NCBI RefSeq assembly: GCF_029784155.1
Contig: NC_073691.1
Span: 60,339,746 to 60,403,745, forward strand
DNA length: 64,000 nt
Direction of reading: 5' to 3'
Origin: Uranotaenia lowii
Taxonomy: Eukaryota; Arthropoda; Insecta; Diptera; Culicidae
This document shows positions 36,242-48,843 of the stretch, piece after piece. The notes under the pieces are model-generated. The model did no database searches. It was not told the origin of the DNA and saw nothing but the letters and a program-made list of their open reading frames with translations. Position 1 is the first letter of the stretch. Each line of letters opens with the position of its first letter. The position numbers and the translations under genes are program-made.

Positions 36242-36967
36242 TTAATTCTTTATTGGAGGGGAAAAAGCCCATATAAGTTGGATTGGATCCCTCTCATATG
36301 CGCGTAAAAACCCTCATCTTTTGCATCAACAGATTACAATTTAAATCCAAATGATACATCGAGTACTTAAAATTAACACACCTTACAATCTAGCAATGTT
36401 TACACAATTAAGTATAGATAAGCCTAAATTACAAAAGCTCTCTGCGAAATTTACGTTTTAATGTGTTTCGGGATAAATGAAAATCAAAAGCTGACGATAC
36501 GCGATTGAATGTTCTAGATATTCTAGCAAGTGGTGCATTTTGACCGTAATTAGTAGAAGCATGTGGAAGGACCAGGAAAGATTGAGAACGAAGGTTTCTG
36601 GGCCTTACATTAAAATTTAAACTTTCTAAAATTTGAGGACAATCAACATTACCGAGAATGATGTCGGATGTGAAGGATGCATCTAAGACAGCTCGACGAG
36701 AAGACAGAGTATCAAGTCCTATAAGATTGCATCTGTCTTCATATGCAGGAAGGTTGATGGGATCGTTCCAAGGTAAGTTGCGGAGAGCGAAGCGCAAAAA
36801 TTTGCGTTGGATCTTCTCGATACGTTCAATTGAGTTGTTATAATAGGGATTCCAAACGATTGAGCAGTACTCTAAATTAGAGCGAACCAGTGCGCAGAAA
36901 AGGGTTTTAAGGCATTGAATATCTCTGAAATGCTTGGTTATTCTGAAAAGGAATCCTAGACATCCTA
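36242..36967 (-). mobile_element. 5'-truncated LINE fragment inside copy A
   Basis: The flanking GTACT (36237-36241, 36968-36972) and the uninterrupted sequence in the 57.4-58.3 kb copy define the insertion. On the minus strand the 3' end is A-rich (aataaagaattaaa). The reverse transcriptase C-terminus is inside. Confidence 0.75.
36429..36967 (-). CDS. LINE reverse transcriptase C-terminal fragment
   Basis: The frame is open from the 5' truncation point and reads GCLGFLFRITKHFRDIQCLK, ALVRSNLEYCSIVWNPYYNN and SIERIEKIQRKFLRFALRNL. It continues with EDRCNLIGLDTLSSRRAV to a stop at 36429. This is the region after the catalytic core in Jockey/CR1-group LINE reverse transcriptases ('LVRxxLEYCSxVWxP ... 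IERIQKxxxRF ... LxxLxxRR'). The catalytic motifs themselves are not included, so the fragment is inert. The ATG at 36797 is incidental. Confidence 0.78.
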
Positions 36968-37290
36968 GTACTCATTAATGAACTTGAAAGTTGCAAAAGT
37001 GATTAATATGTACGTTGCATGTGACATGTTTTGCCCAATTCCCATGAGTGAACTATATGTTTTGTATATATGTTTTGTACTTGAAAGTTGCAAAAGTGAT
37101 CTATTCGTACGTTATACGGGACTCAAGTCACATAAAGGGTTCAAAAATGCTTAATATGGGATTTGGTAAGTCACATAAAGGGCACAAAAGTGCTTAAAAC
37201 GGGATTTGGTAAGTCATAAAAAGTTCATTGATGTGCTTTCGCAATCAAATCACCACTTCGAGTTTAAGTTTCAGTTAGAACAACATCTAG

Positions 37291-37356
37291 GCATGGTCTT
37301 GTGGTAGCGTGTTCGATTCTCACTACGAAGGTCGGGGTTCGATCCCCAAGCCGGGC
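37291..37356 (+). repeat. tRNA-like segment with intact B box (copy A)
   Basis: The segment gcatggtcttgtggtagcg ... ggtcggggttcgatccccaa has a TGGTCTTGTGG A-box-like part, a perfect GGTTCGATCCC B box and a rough acceptor pairing (GCxTGGx / GCCGGGC). The anticodon region resembles tRNA-Glu but has an extra base. It is part of the TIR element, not a separate gene. Confidence 0.5.
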
Positions 37357-38079
37357 AAGCTTTTTTTCAACAAGTAGTTTAGTAATTGAGTGACCATTCT
37401 GATGGGTATGTAGGAAATGTAGGAAAGAAGCAATTGAGCAATTTGTCGAGTTTGGAATCCGGTGCGTGACATCATGGCGGCACCAGTACAGAACAGAGTA
37501 AATAATCAAGAGAAGGTGATATGAACCGAAGCCAAGGCTTCAGTTGAGATAGAGAGAGATGTTTTGCTCATTTTGCAAATTTTGGGAAGCTGAATTAAGA
37601 GCTCGCTGGAAGCTGAATAGAAGATCATTGAGACTTGTTTTGGAACTTGAAAGTATCAATAACATCTTAAATTTTTGAGCTGCATAGAACGTAATGATGG
37701 GGCTGAGTAAGCGTTTTTGTACCTGTTTTATGGGACTTTTGGTTGTTTGGGTTTTTATTAAATTTGTGATTTATTGAGAAAAATAAAACTATTTATAGAA
37801 ATTTTAGTTCAAGGTCCAATGAAGGTACCAGTTAAGTACCAAAATCGAACAGTAGGTAAAAAGTTGGAAATTGTTATCATCCATATCTTTGAAAATCTTT
37901 CAATAACGGCTAAACCTATGCTGAAAATTCCCATTGAAACTTGCAGATAAGATCATGATCTACTTATAAAAAAATTTCCTTAAAGATATAAGCCTTCCGT
38001 CTATTTTTTGAGATACACTTGATTATTTAAAAACCAGCGCTTGAAGGGTCAAAAGTAGGGCAACTAACCCTATGTAGTG

Positions 38080-41000
38080 TTTTCTCACTTACATAAGTAT
38101 CCGGATGGCTCCAGAGAGCGTTTATTACATAAAAACTGCTTGAAAGAAGATAAAAATATGGGCAAAGCTAATCGTATTGACAAATTCAAAGTCTCATTTT
38201 TAACATCCAGTTTCGTTAAATACCTTAGTAAGAGATCAAGTCTTGAAAAGAGTGTTCACGAAAGAAGTGGCACTTGTTTTTTTTTTAAGGGGAATGATCA
38301 GTTTTGGGAAAAAAGATCATAACATTTGAAATATCGTAAAACTGTATACATTTCATCTGGTACGCCTTTTCTCTAGAGCATGGGGGGCCAAACCACGGCC
38401 TTTGGACCAAATATGGCCCTCGACTGATTCTGTGTGGCCCACAAAGCTTTACCCAAAATTACAACTTTCTTAGAATTAAATTTCTTTCACCCATTTGGAT
38501 TTTTTTTTCAAAACCTGCACCAACAAAATTCGAAAAAAAAATATGAAATTTTCTTGCTGTCACATATAGCAATTTAAAAAGCTTTTAAAATACCAATTTA
38601 AAAAATTTTACAGTATTAATTTTATCCATTAAAGGTGTCTGAATCACATACTCTGCAATGTTGTCATTTGTCTTTTTCTTACCTGATGCCATTCGTTGAT
38701 ATTAAAAGAGATTTCTACGGATGTGGAAATTTTCTTTTTGAGGAGTTTGGAAAGCCTCAAAAAGACAATGAGATCATATTAAACTATCGACTATTTTTTT
38801 AACTTCCAAGCCAAATTCACGACATAATCGAAATTATATTTTTACAGGAACTTTAATAAAGTCGTAACAAAAATTTTGTTTCTGAACTCTGATAAACTTT
38901 GAATATCCGGCAACATTTAGAACATTGCAAATTATTTGAAAATAAAGAAACTATGCTCTGGAAATATACTAAACTTTATATTATTTTATGTTTAATTTCA
39001 ATAGACAGAAGTACCTACTTATCAAAATTTTGAAAAAAATATCCTTCTCCACATTTCAATTAGAATAAGTTTTGTACTATAAATTTCCTCAGATGGACGA
39101 CTTATTTAAGAATAAATTTTTCCAAAGTAATTTTTTTATTCAAAAAAAAAAATCTTCATGATTAAAAAGCAATCAACTCCTTCCGGGTGCCCATCCTCAA
39201 TTTCCTCAGTTTTTCTTTTTGTTATTTACAAAAATATTTGACACTGTAATAAAAGTTATGTTGTAGATTTGTTTATAGAGAACGCGTCTTTTTAAATTGT
39301 TACTATTTAAAAAAAAAAGAATGTGTTGCGCTGTGAAGCCACGACATCAATCATTCAAGTATCATTTATAATTTCATCCAAGAAAAACTTTTAATACCAA
39401 TTGTAGCCCTTGAAATTCAGATTTAAATTTTTGTTTGACACGTTAAATTACATGATTCAAATATAAAAAAAGGTTTGAAAATTTTTGGAATGGGTTTTTT
39501 CTCCATTTTCAACTGACTTATGGATAGTTTTCCCGACATGCATATCAAATCGAAATTTGAAATTATGGAAATAATGAAAAAATATAACAGAAATTTTAAT
39601 TATTTTGATAAAATTAGTAATAAGTAATTAACAAATATAAATTTTGAGAGTTAATACCTGATTCTTGAATTATGACATCAAGTTTTAATTTTGTTTGCAG
39701 GAAATGGATATGAAATTTTTTTTTTTTTTTTTTTGAAAAATAATTCATTCAGAAAACTCAGATAGGTTCGAAGTAGAATATCTTTTTATTCTGTTTTTTT
39801 GTTCATTTTTTTCAGCTTTCATTAGTATAAGTAGAAGCTAAGTTTTTTGTGGAAATTTTTAGATAAATTGAAAATCAAAACTCTGAATCTTTTTAAAAGT
39901 AGCAAAAAACGTCTGTTTAGCTTGTAAGCGTTTTCAATATTTTTCAGCCAAGTTTCTTTTAATAACAAAGGTTATTTATTTTTTGTGAGTGTTTTCATCC
40001 TATGTTTAATTACCTTTGGAAAGGCTGCCAAAAACGCTTTAAAAACAAAATATTTAACATTAAACATTCAATATTTTACTTGAAGTACAAATTTGGTTTA
40101 TGGTTTATTGACATTTCATTTAGTACAGAAACTAATCAACAATTATCGCTTCAAGTTGAATATTTTTGGACTTTTATTACATCTCTGCTCATTTTCGAAT
40201 GAAAAATTTTGTTTTCCCATACAATATTATAGCTTGATGTGCTTTACCTGGACATAATGAATTTAAGGAATTTATTGGCTGTGATTACAACTAAAAAAAT
40301 TTACGGAAGGTTTTAAAATTTATGAGTTTAAAATCTCCCAAACAAATCTTGCAGCAGTTTCATATTCATTTTGCGTTTCAAATTTAATGTTTAAATCTTT
40401 TGTAAACTCATAGGCAATTAAAAAAAAAAACTTACAAAAAATCTTAATTTTTGAATCTGGATCCAAAACAAGCAAAAAAAAAATTACATTTAAAGATGAA
40501 TCTATACTTAAGGTAACTGAGGCGTATATTTTTCTTAAATTTTTTTAAATATTCTCAAAAAATCTGTTATGTTTTGCTTTGTTTGAATATCAAAATTTTT
40601 TTTATTGGCCCGCTAGCAAATCTTATTTCTTAAATGCCACCAATGCTAAATTATTTTAAATGATAATTTTTGTAAAATTTTGCACAGCATTTACTTTTGT
40701 AGAAAGAATCTTTGAGGAGAGGAAAATAATGCCATTTTGTTTAATCGCAGTTTTCGATTAATCGTAGCTCGTTGCGATAATAGCGTAATTTGTCAAAACA
40801 CTAATTGATTCACGTTTTAACGATAAATCGAATTAAAAGGACCACTTGCATTGATCATGTTTTTTTTATTAAATAATATCAATATTTTTCAGGTGATAAA
40901 AAAGATTGAATATTGATAATTTTATATGGGGAGAGCTGGGTATATTTGGGCAACTTTTTTTTCTTTGCACCACAACATCGCTATTTTGAGTATCATTTTG

Positions 41001-41580
41001 CAAAAAGACAGTTCCCGAAAGTAATGTTATCAAGTTGATATACTAGATAGAATTGAAAAAAAAATATGAATTGTTTTTTCACTCTGTTTTAATCAACACA
41101 CGTTGAAAAGTTGGTAATCAGCTGGCAAAGGTGGAGTTAACCTATCGTTGGACGATTCAATTCTGCAATAATGTTGTGGGAAAAAGATATTTTCCCACTA
41201 ATTCGGTGTTAAAAATAATGAAGGTTTTGGGCAAATTAATTGAATTCAAGAAAGTGTACTCAAATTTTAAACTTGAGATTTGATTTTCACGTTCAAAATC
41301 TTAGTTTGCAGTTAATTTTTAACTCTCATATCATTACAGAGTAATATTGGATTCAGAATTTCAGATTTTCAGTATAGTGTAACACCCGTAGAAACATCGT
41401 GATGTTTTAGGTGTTACTCCATTTCTCCGATAACGCTGAGAATGAAAAATCCCCAGAGTCGCCAGGAAATACACTTTCATAGATTTTTTTTAACAATAAT
41501 TTTTTTCACCAGAATTAACCATTGCTTAGAATTTTCTTCGCCAGAAGTATCAATTCCCAGAAAATTAAATATATTTATCC
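38080..41580. other. A/T-rich DNA with isolated MITE-like edges
   Basis: 'ggggggccaaaccacggcct' (38383) resembles the outer end of a hAT-type element. 'ggggagagctgggtat' (40928) resembles the GGGGAGAGTGGGG end family. Neither has a visible partner end. The remaining frames have no recognisable domain. Confidence 0.45.
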
Positions 41581-41590
41581 AAACTGAAAT

Positions 41591-42088
<498 letters not shown>

Positions 42089-42250
42089 GGTTTGGTTTGG
42101 ATTGGATTTTCAAAGTCTAATACTTATGCGACAAAGCCGCAACCGAAGGGGAAGCGCTGAGTGAAATGTCGGCTATCAAAACGATCAAAAAAAATTTGGC
42201 TTGCAGAAAATCAAAAAGTACCAAAACTCTAGAAACTGTGTTCGATGTTT

Positions 42251-42322
42251 TCTCTTGGGCTCGAACTCACGGACATCGGCTCAGGAAGCAACTGACTTAC
42301 CAACTGAGCTATATAACAAGCC
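42251..42322 (-). repeat. tRNA-derived sequence, degraded
   Basis: The minus strand reads like a tRNA: TATAGCTCAGTTGGTAAG (A box) and GTGAGTTCGAGCCC (B box), about 35 bases apart, but the anticodon stem does not pair well. It is probably a SINE or tRNA-pseudogene relic. Confidence 0.5.
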
Positions 42323-42449
42323 GTAGGAGAAGTTCAGAATTTTATTTACTCATAATTCTCATTTTAATGACAGAATTATTGTAGGCTTATAATTGATATT
42401 CAAAGTGATTCAATCTTGTTTAATTTTTTAATTCTTGGATTTTTTCAGC

Positions 42450-43395
42450 TTGAACTTAAAAAGAAGGGTGAGTGATCCTACTTTAGTTCTATCATATCAC
42501 AAATTGGAAATATTTCATTTCGCCATTCTTATAAAATTTTCAACGGATTTAAAAATGTATTTTATCTTTAGTGGTTCAACAGACAACTCAGTTAAAGGAA
42601 TGCATTCTGAAAAATCAAAATGAATAAGAAAATTATCGTTTTTTAACAGTCTAAGCCAAAGCTTAATGGGAAAAATGCTTTTATCGTGGTGATTGATGAC
42701 CTATTCTTCCATAAATAAAAGAAATCAATGGAAAACCTGGAAAATTTGCGATGGCTTAAAAATAAGACACTTCGGTTCATGATGTTTCATTTTCAAATAA
42801 AAAATCAGCATAATTATGTTCAAACACCAATCAATCAATGAAGATGCCAATTTTCTAAAGAGGCATAATTCAAAACCTATATTGAATATTTTGAACTTTT
42901 TTTGTCAGCTTGACGCAAATAAATTACAAGTTAGTAAACACGAACAAGATTTAACTAGTGTCCTACAGATAGAGCTGTCTGGGAGTGAAAATGTTTCGAG
43001 ATATTCATAACAGAAATATTAGTGTTTAATAGTCGCTAAACAGCTGATATGCATGTCCATGATTTAATTTGATTTAAAATGACATTTTTAATCAGTTAGT
43101 TTTTTTTTCGAAAAAAAATTATAGGTACTTTAGTTCTAGGTCCAATAAATTGTACACTGTTAGTACCAATATAGGACCAGTAGGTTCAAATTTGGAAATT
43201 TTGATCATCCGTATCTTTGAAAATCTTTCAATAACGACGAAACCTTTGATAAAAATTCTCATTGAAATTTTCAGATCAGATCATTAACTACGTAGTTAGT
43301 GAAAAGTATCAAACTTCGGTTCATTTAAGAGAATAACATGAATTTATAAAAATTACCGCTTGAAGGGTCCAAAGTAGGACAACTAACCCTAGTTT
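42450..43395. repeat. Dispersed repeat (copy c), the least interrupted copy
   Basis: It matches the pieces at 27083-27735, 35725-36132 and 37752-38073. It shows uninterrupted sequence at the places where the RTE-like LINE and copy A inserted in the other copies. It is non-coding. Confidence 0.6.
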
Positions 43396-43399
43396 AATT

Positions 43400-46117
43400 A
43401 TAGTTACTAGGCGTTATTTTCATAAATTTTATTTTAACTTTGACCGTTAATTCAATTGTTTCTTGAAATTGGAGCTCAACTCGATGTTTCTCGCATAAAC
43501 TTTCATTACTTCGTATGAAACATATTAAAATTTCACAGGAAACTGCTGTGAAAGTTATCAAAACAAAGTTAAAATTTGTATTATACATATAGAATATGTT
43601 GTCCAGGCTACAAATATTCTAAATGGAAAGAAGTTGCGACTATTTAGTTTATGTCAGTTTTTGAATTTTTTCGTAATAAAACTGTTTTTTACATTTTGTT
43701 TCATACGACGTAATGAAAGCTCACGCGAGATTAACTGTATTTGTTCGAAAATTTATAGATATTGCTTGTATAAGTGTGATGTTTCAAATATTTGTGCTTT
43801 GGATTTGCTTGGTTTTTTTTTTTTGACAAACAAGTATTCTTCATCTCTTAAAGCTTAGTCTCTCTTTAAATCTTTCGATTTTTTTTATTCTTAATAATTT
43901 AATTTAACTATTTAATCTTTAAAACCTTTTACAGCCAAACAATTTTTATTTTTTTTTAAAGCACTTCGAAGCTTAGTGTTCCTCTAGTTTATCTTTTTCA
44001 AGTTTTTTTTTTCTAATTTAAACCTTCCGAATGTCCGATAAAATCCCGAAAACTATTAAATCTACTGCCTGTTTTAAGTACTTCAACCAGATCTAACTGA
44101 ATTACTTAGGCTCCTGAATAGCAAATTTCCCACAGACTAGAGCAGGACGATTCCATTTCCTGGCCGGCTCAACTATTCCGGGAAAAATAATCACCCATGA
44201 GGCCAGCCAGCATGTCGTCGGAAGCATCGATTTTTGTTTGGTCCCGCACTCAAATGTTTGCTCTTGACCTTAAACGGCGCGCTAGTTATGACGATGATAG
44301 TCCTACGTGGAATGGAATCGTTGTGTAGGCTTCAATTGTCTCTCTCTTTAAAGGTTGAATAATAATTAGGAGAAATATACCTACCTACTTTGAATGACTC
44401 TTTCGAATCGTTTGGTTCACATTGAAGTTTCCGTTTCGTTTGAAAAACTCGAGGCTCAGAGAGGTTTCAATTTCGTAGATTTGTTTACACCCACCATTGT
44501 TAAATTGGATAACAACGAAAAGAAAAACGAGCTATTTTCATAATTCAAAGGTTAATGCTTTCTCTTACCGACATGATGCCAACATAAAACCTCCGATTGT
44601 TTTTTTTTATATAAACAATGTATGTTCTTCGAGAGACTAACCTAGCAAAATAACTGGCACAACATTTCTCGGAATGTCTACCAAGATTCTCGAAATCAAC
44701 CCACCACAAACATTTTCGAGAAGACATGTTATTACGTTGATGGTGAAATGGCTTCTGAATATTTTTTTGCTGATACGCGCGTTGCAAATCTTCTACTGTT
44801 TATTATGTTTTGTTTGGATTTGTTCCCCTTCGGGGCTCCTGTGCAGTCATGTTGTTGTTGTTGAAGGAGAAGCTAAGAAATATGTTCCTGAGGTAAAAAA
44901 AAGCTCAACTCATCGTCTTCCGTCATCAGCGAAGATGATTATAACATAAAAACGTTATTCTTTATGTGCTTTCGAGCAGACAAATGGCAAACGGTTATGC
45001 GAGGTATTAAAGGTAATAATTAAATATTTGATCTATCTGACGCATCACATAAAAATACAATAAACAAGAACAGAAAGTTTGAGAATTATATGCATCGTGG
45101 AAGGTAAAATGAATAATTAAAATAAGAATTTATAAATACTTACTCAACATAAATTATGCAGATCCAATCTTTGTGCCCAATCTTGTGTTTTCTTTTAGCT
45201 CTGCTAAGTTTCTAAATCTTACAAAATTACAACACTAAGACAAACAGCTGATGTTGTTTTGTAATATCTATGGACAGAAATTCAGCAGAAGAGAAATCAT
45301 GAAGTGGCTCCATAGAAAAAAAGTTATAACAGTTGTATTTACTTTAAAAAAGGTATGATAATTCGAATCATTGAAATTATTCCATTTTTATAAAGATCAA
45401 ATGGGAAGATAAAATATTTGGTAAATTATACATTCAATTGCCCCGTGCTTGAAATAGTGTGGCTCCAGAGAGTAAATAGCTTTTAAGTAGCTGTACACCA
45501 AATATAGAGTATCATGTTTTCTGTCGTTTGATAACTAACACCATGTTTGTGAATGGGTTGAATATCGTAAATGGAAGTAAATTTCAAGCTTAGTCTTTTG
45601 TCGTTTTTTCGGCATCAAGGAAAAATAGATTTTGATATTATCCCAACAGAACTTTTTCAAAAAAATAGCAAAATGTGGTCAGAAAATAAGAAACAAATAA
45701 TCAATACAAAATTTCAAAATTAAAAATGGAAATGGAAATTTAAAACAAAGTCATTTCGATAATTTTTTTGTTTCAACTTCTAATCATATTCCTTTTGTAA
45801 GTCGATTTGTGAAGAATTTAACGGAAAGCTGTGAACTGCTAAAACTAAAAAAAATGGCATGTCTTAAAAACTTTAGGTCATCCTTCATGTTCTAGAAAGC
45901 CTCATAATTCTGAACATTAGTTTAAAATAATAAACTTAAAAACTTTTTTTTAAATGTTACTACGAATTATAACAAATAGGATAAACGAGCCCGATCCTGG
46001 TCTCTAAGGCACGGCGACAAATTTTTCATAGATTTTAGACAAACAATGTTCAAAACCAAAATTGATGACAAATAAATGGTAGTTTAATCCAATTTTTTAA
46101 TAAAAATTGTAGCTCAG
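43400..46117. other. Unassigned DNA
   Basis: A small inverted pair around 'tttcattacttcgtatgaaa' (43501) and 'gtttcatacgacgtaatgaa' (43698) may be the arms of a small foldback. 44060-44350 and 44560-44960 are less A/T-rich. They hold a 91-codon frame (44674-44949) with a hydrophobic start but no recognisable family. The rest is A/T-rich. Confidence 0.45.
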
Positions 46118-46564
46118 TTAACCTTCCTAGGCCGTTCGGGTCAATATGACCCGAAGCGAACTTTAAAATCGTCATAACTCTTTTGAAAAAAATCGGAAAA
46201 ATATGAAATTTGGAACATATTACTAAAACCACGAGATACATAACCTGTAGAAAAAGCACTTCCTGTAACCACCGGATATGCCACAACTGGCAAGCCGAAA
46301 AAAAAAGTTACACAAAAGCCGTTCGGGTCAATATGACCCGAGAGTTTGCGCGCGTTCCCCTGATGATATATGTTAACCGATTTTCATCATTTTACATTCA
46401 TTAGTTAGGAAATTTATTCTAGTTTCTGAATGTATAAAATTTCAGTTGATGTAACTTATCCAAATGTCTGGATTCTGCTCCGAATGGAAAAAAACCCCGA
46501 AAATAATGTCTTCTCAGAATTCCCATATCTTCTAATTGCTTTGACGTATTGAAATTATTTAATA

Positions 46565-47234
46565 AGTTTTGAAATTGTGAAAAATAAATCTTTTTAAACA
46601 TATATAAAAATTGATGGTCATATGGAATTTTTGGTCGCTAGCGTGGAATTTCTGAAAAAAAGCTTCTTTTTATGAACTTTCGCTTTGCAGTGTTGTATCT
46701 CATTCTTAACTGAACCGATTTCCAAAATTCAAATTTTAGTTTTATTTTGATAACATAATAATCATTTTCACTGAATACACTTAGTATCTCAAATATTACT
46801 GTTATTCGTAATACGAGAATGAAAACAAGAAAAAAATCGTGATTTTCGAACCCGTCTGTTATGATGCGCACATTTCTCATTTTGTTATCGTGATTTCTTA
46901 AAACTTTTCATCAAACCTGCCCATTTTTTATATACCCAATGATAGATTTTAATCTCTACAATCGATTGATATGCTGTTTATGTGGTTTTTCAAAAATTTG
47001 TAGCAACATTTTCCGAATTTACTAAATGATATCGGAATTCGTCCAGATTTTCAAAAGTTTTGTAGCAAGCAAGCACAACCCCCCGGGAGAGCGTAAATCG
47101 AAAAAAATCCATGGCTCTCCCAGTCGTGCTCTCGAAATCTGCCGTCCTATGGCAGACTGAAGGAATCGCCCGCATGGTTACGTAGGGTGGTTTGTGCTGA
47201 TACGTATGAATATTTTTACGTACCTAATTCATAG
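46565..47234. repeat. Left long inverted arm of the TTAA-flanked element
   Basis: It matches 58333-59000 in reverse complement, including the frame MRAIPSVCHRTADFESTTGR that appears in both arms. Those frames are conserved only because the DNA is repeated. The BEL element interrupts the arm at its inner edge. Confidence 0.85.
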
Positions 47235-47634
47235 TGTTCACGCACCTGTGAACGTCCGGGGTGCCGTGGTCCAGCCGAGTTAACAAAAAAACTTCACAAA
47301 CGCGCGTGATACTATCACTTTCGAAAGGTCAACGAACTTTAGATTAACACACAATAGTTCCCTTGAAATTATCACACTTTATTGGTTGGGTAAAATTACT
47401 ACACGCGCTTTATTGTTGAGAGTTGTGTATTCGACTGCGGTTTATTGGACACTATCTTTATTCTGCTGCTTCTAGTACAATAGAACCTAGCTTGAGTAGA
47501 GGTAGTGTTCGGAAAGGCCTTTTTCACTCTAGGTACTCTCTGATAAGAGATGTACATACTAAATCTCCTAGTATGCAATTGAGATGGGTGGAATGGATGA
47601 TTATTAAGGTGGTTCTATGAATTGTGCATTAACA
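47235..47634 (-). repeat. BEL 3' LTR, 400 bp
   Basis: It begins TGTTCACGCACC and ends GCATTAACA on the plus strand. It is the same as 55111-55510 at every position compared. Confidence 0.96.
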
Positions 47635-48843
47635 TGCGCCGGCCGCCTTGAAATTTATCAGATTTCAACAAGAAGACCCTATTCTCTCTAAAATTCTTAA
47701 ATTTATACTCGCTATTATAACCTCTACTTATTCTAACTCCTTTTGTACGCTTTCATAACAGCACTTCTTCAAAGTACTTTGTTCAAAACACTCGATATGA
47801 TTATACATTCTGGATTTTTGCCGTTTGTTTTCGTTGGAATTTCTGCTTGAAGATGGATATTCTACCAAAATATTCTCTCTGCTTCTGCTGTAGTTGGTCC
47901 GGGTTACGCCTAACCATCGGGGAACTGCTAATCGTACACTGGATTTTTGGATGGTGCTTAGATGTAGAAACCTTGTTGGGATCTTGTGCAGGTGTACCGT
48001 TCCAAAATTCGTCGATCGCTTCGGGATTCATTGGTCCGGACTACGCCTACCCACCGACACCTGGGATTCGTGGACTGTATAGCTGGCTGCTGGCTTCGAT
48101 GTGGATGATGTAGTGGTGGGAACCGCTCGTTCAGGGGACCAATTCGATGCTTCAGGTACCTCGTCTCGTCTCGTCTCGCGTTGCCGGAGTCCGGCAGGAA
48201 CCATCATTCGCCGCTTAAAATGAGAGGGTGCTTTTTTACATTGAAATGGTGAACGTTACAACAACTTGCCTGGAGCGGAGGCCATGGAGCCATGGCCTCC
48301 GCGACCGCCCCTACGGCGATGACGCCGTCCTCATTCCATGGAAGTGGGCTGCTTGGTGGACACGGCTTGCTCGACCGTGATCTATCTGCCTTGTAGTTGG
48401 ATGAAGTGGTTCTCAAGCTGGCCATGCTAAGAAACTGCTTCAGTCGCGCATGGAGGTAGATCAGTCCTCCTTGCTGGGCATCATTTGGTTTATATCAAGC
48501 TGCTCACTCCTCGAAAATAAATTTATTAAATTGCGCAAAGGGCTAATGGAAAATACGTTGCTGGTTGTTGATAATTTTGACAGACACGACTAGACGACAT
48601 GCACATTCCAAGACATCTTCATGCGTATTCTTTCACCGGAGGGAAAGCCTTGTAGAGGATATATCGAGCAGACGGGGGACCTTCTGGGACGCTGACCCGG
48701 CCACGCCGGGCCTCGACGACGATCAATGCTGGAGGATAAACATTCTTCTTACTTTTTGGAAGTTCATTATAAAAAAAATACTTAACTGGAACGCGGGAGC
48801 CCAGAGACTCCCGCAGGTGCGGTTGCACCTTCGTTGGGGGAGT
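47635..48843 (-). other. BEL 3' untranslated region and polypurine-tract position
   Basis: No conserved domain follows the stop codon. Next to the LTR the minus strand reads aaggcggccggcgca, which takes the place of the polypurine tract but is only partly purine. A small inverted repeat (gcggaggccatgg / ccatggcctccgc, 48277-48303) lies here. A 'gtctc' run is at 48162-48178. Confidence 0.6.

Larger units (their letters stand above)
36133..37751. mobile_element. TIR element 'CCCAAGCAACCAAAAGTC' (copy A), interrupted by a LINE
   Basis: The ends are cccaagcaaccaaaagtcac and the complement of cccaaacaaccaaaagtccc. It matches the cleaner copy at 57439-58330 along its length, apart from the LINE at 36242-36967. 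It contains repeated 'gggatttggtaagtcacata' units and a tRNA-like segment. No transposase is present. Confidence 0.75.
35725..38073. repeat. Dispersed repeat (copy b), split by a TIR element at 36133-37751
   Basis: 35725-36132 matches parts of 27083-27480 and 42465-42760 ('gctcctactttgaactttgt', 'aagatactcctatacacac', 'gaaaatcaatggaaaaccc'). 37752-38073 matches 43120-43390 ('tatctttgaaaatctttcaa', 'gcttgaagggtcaaaagtag'). The unit seems to end with 'caactaaccct'. It is non-coding; class unknown. Confidence 0.6.

Noticed and set aside
44674..44949. 91-codon frame with a hydrophobic N-terminal half
   Set aside because: It looks vaguely like a membrane peptide, but there is no family match, no splice context and no support for translation; kept only as part of an unassigned region.
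46990..47175. 61-codon frame shared with 58382-58567 as a conserved small protein
   Set aside because: The two are the inverted arms of the TTAA-flanked element; no other evidence of coding.
47423..47620. Identical 65-codon frame at 47423-47620 and 55299-55496 as a duplicated gene
   Set aside because: Both copies are inside the identical BEL LTRs; conservation reflects the LTR, not a protein.
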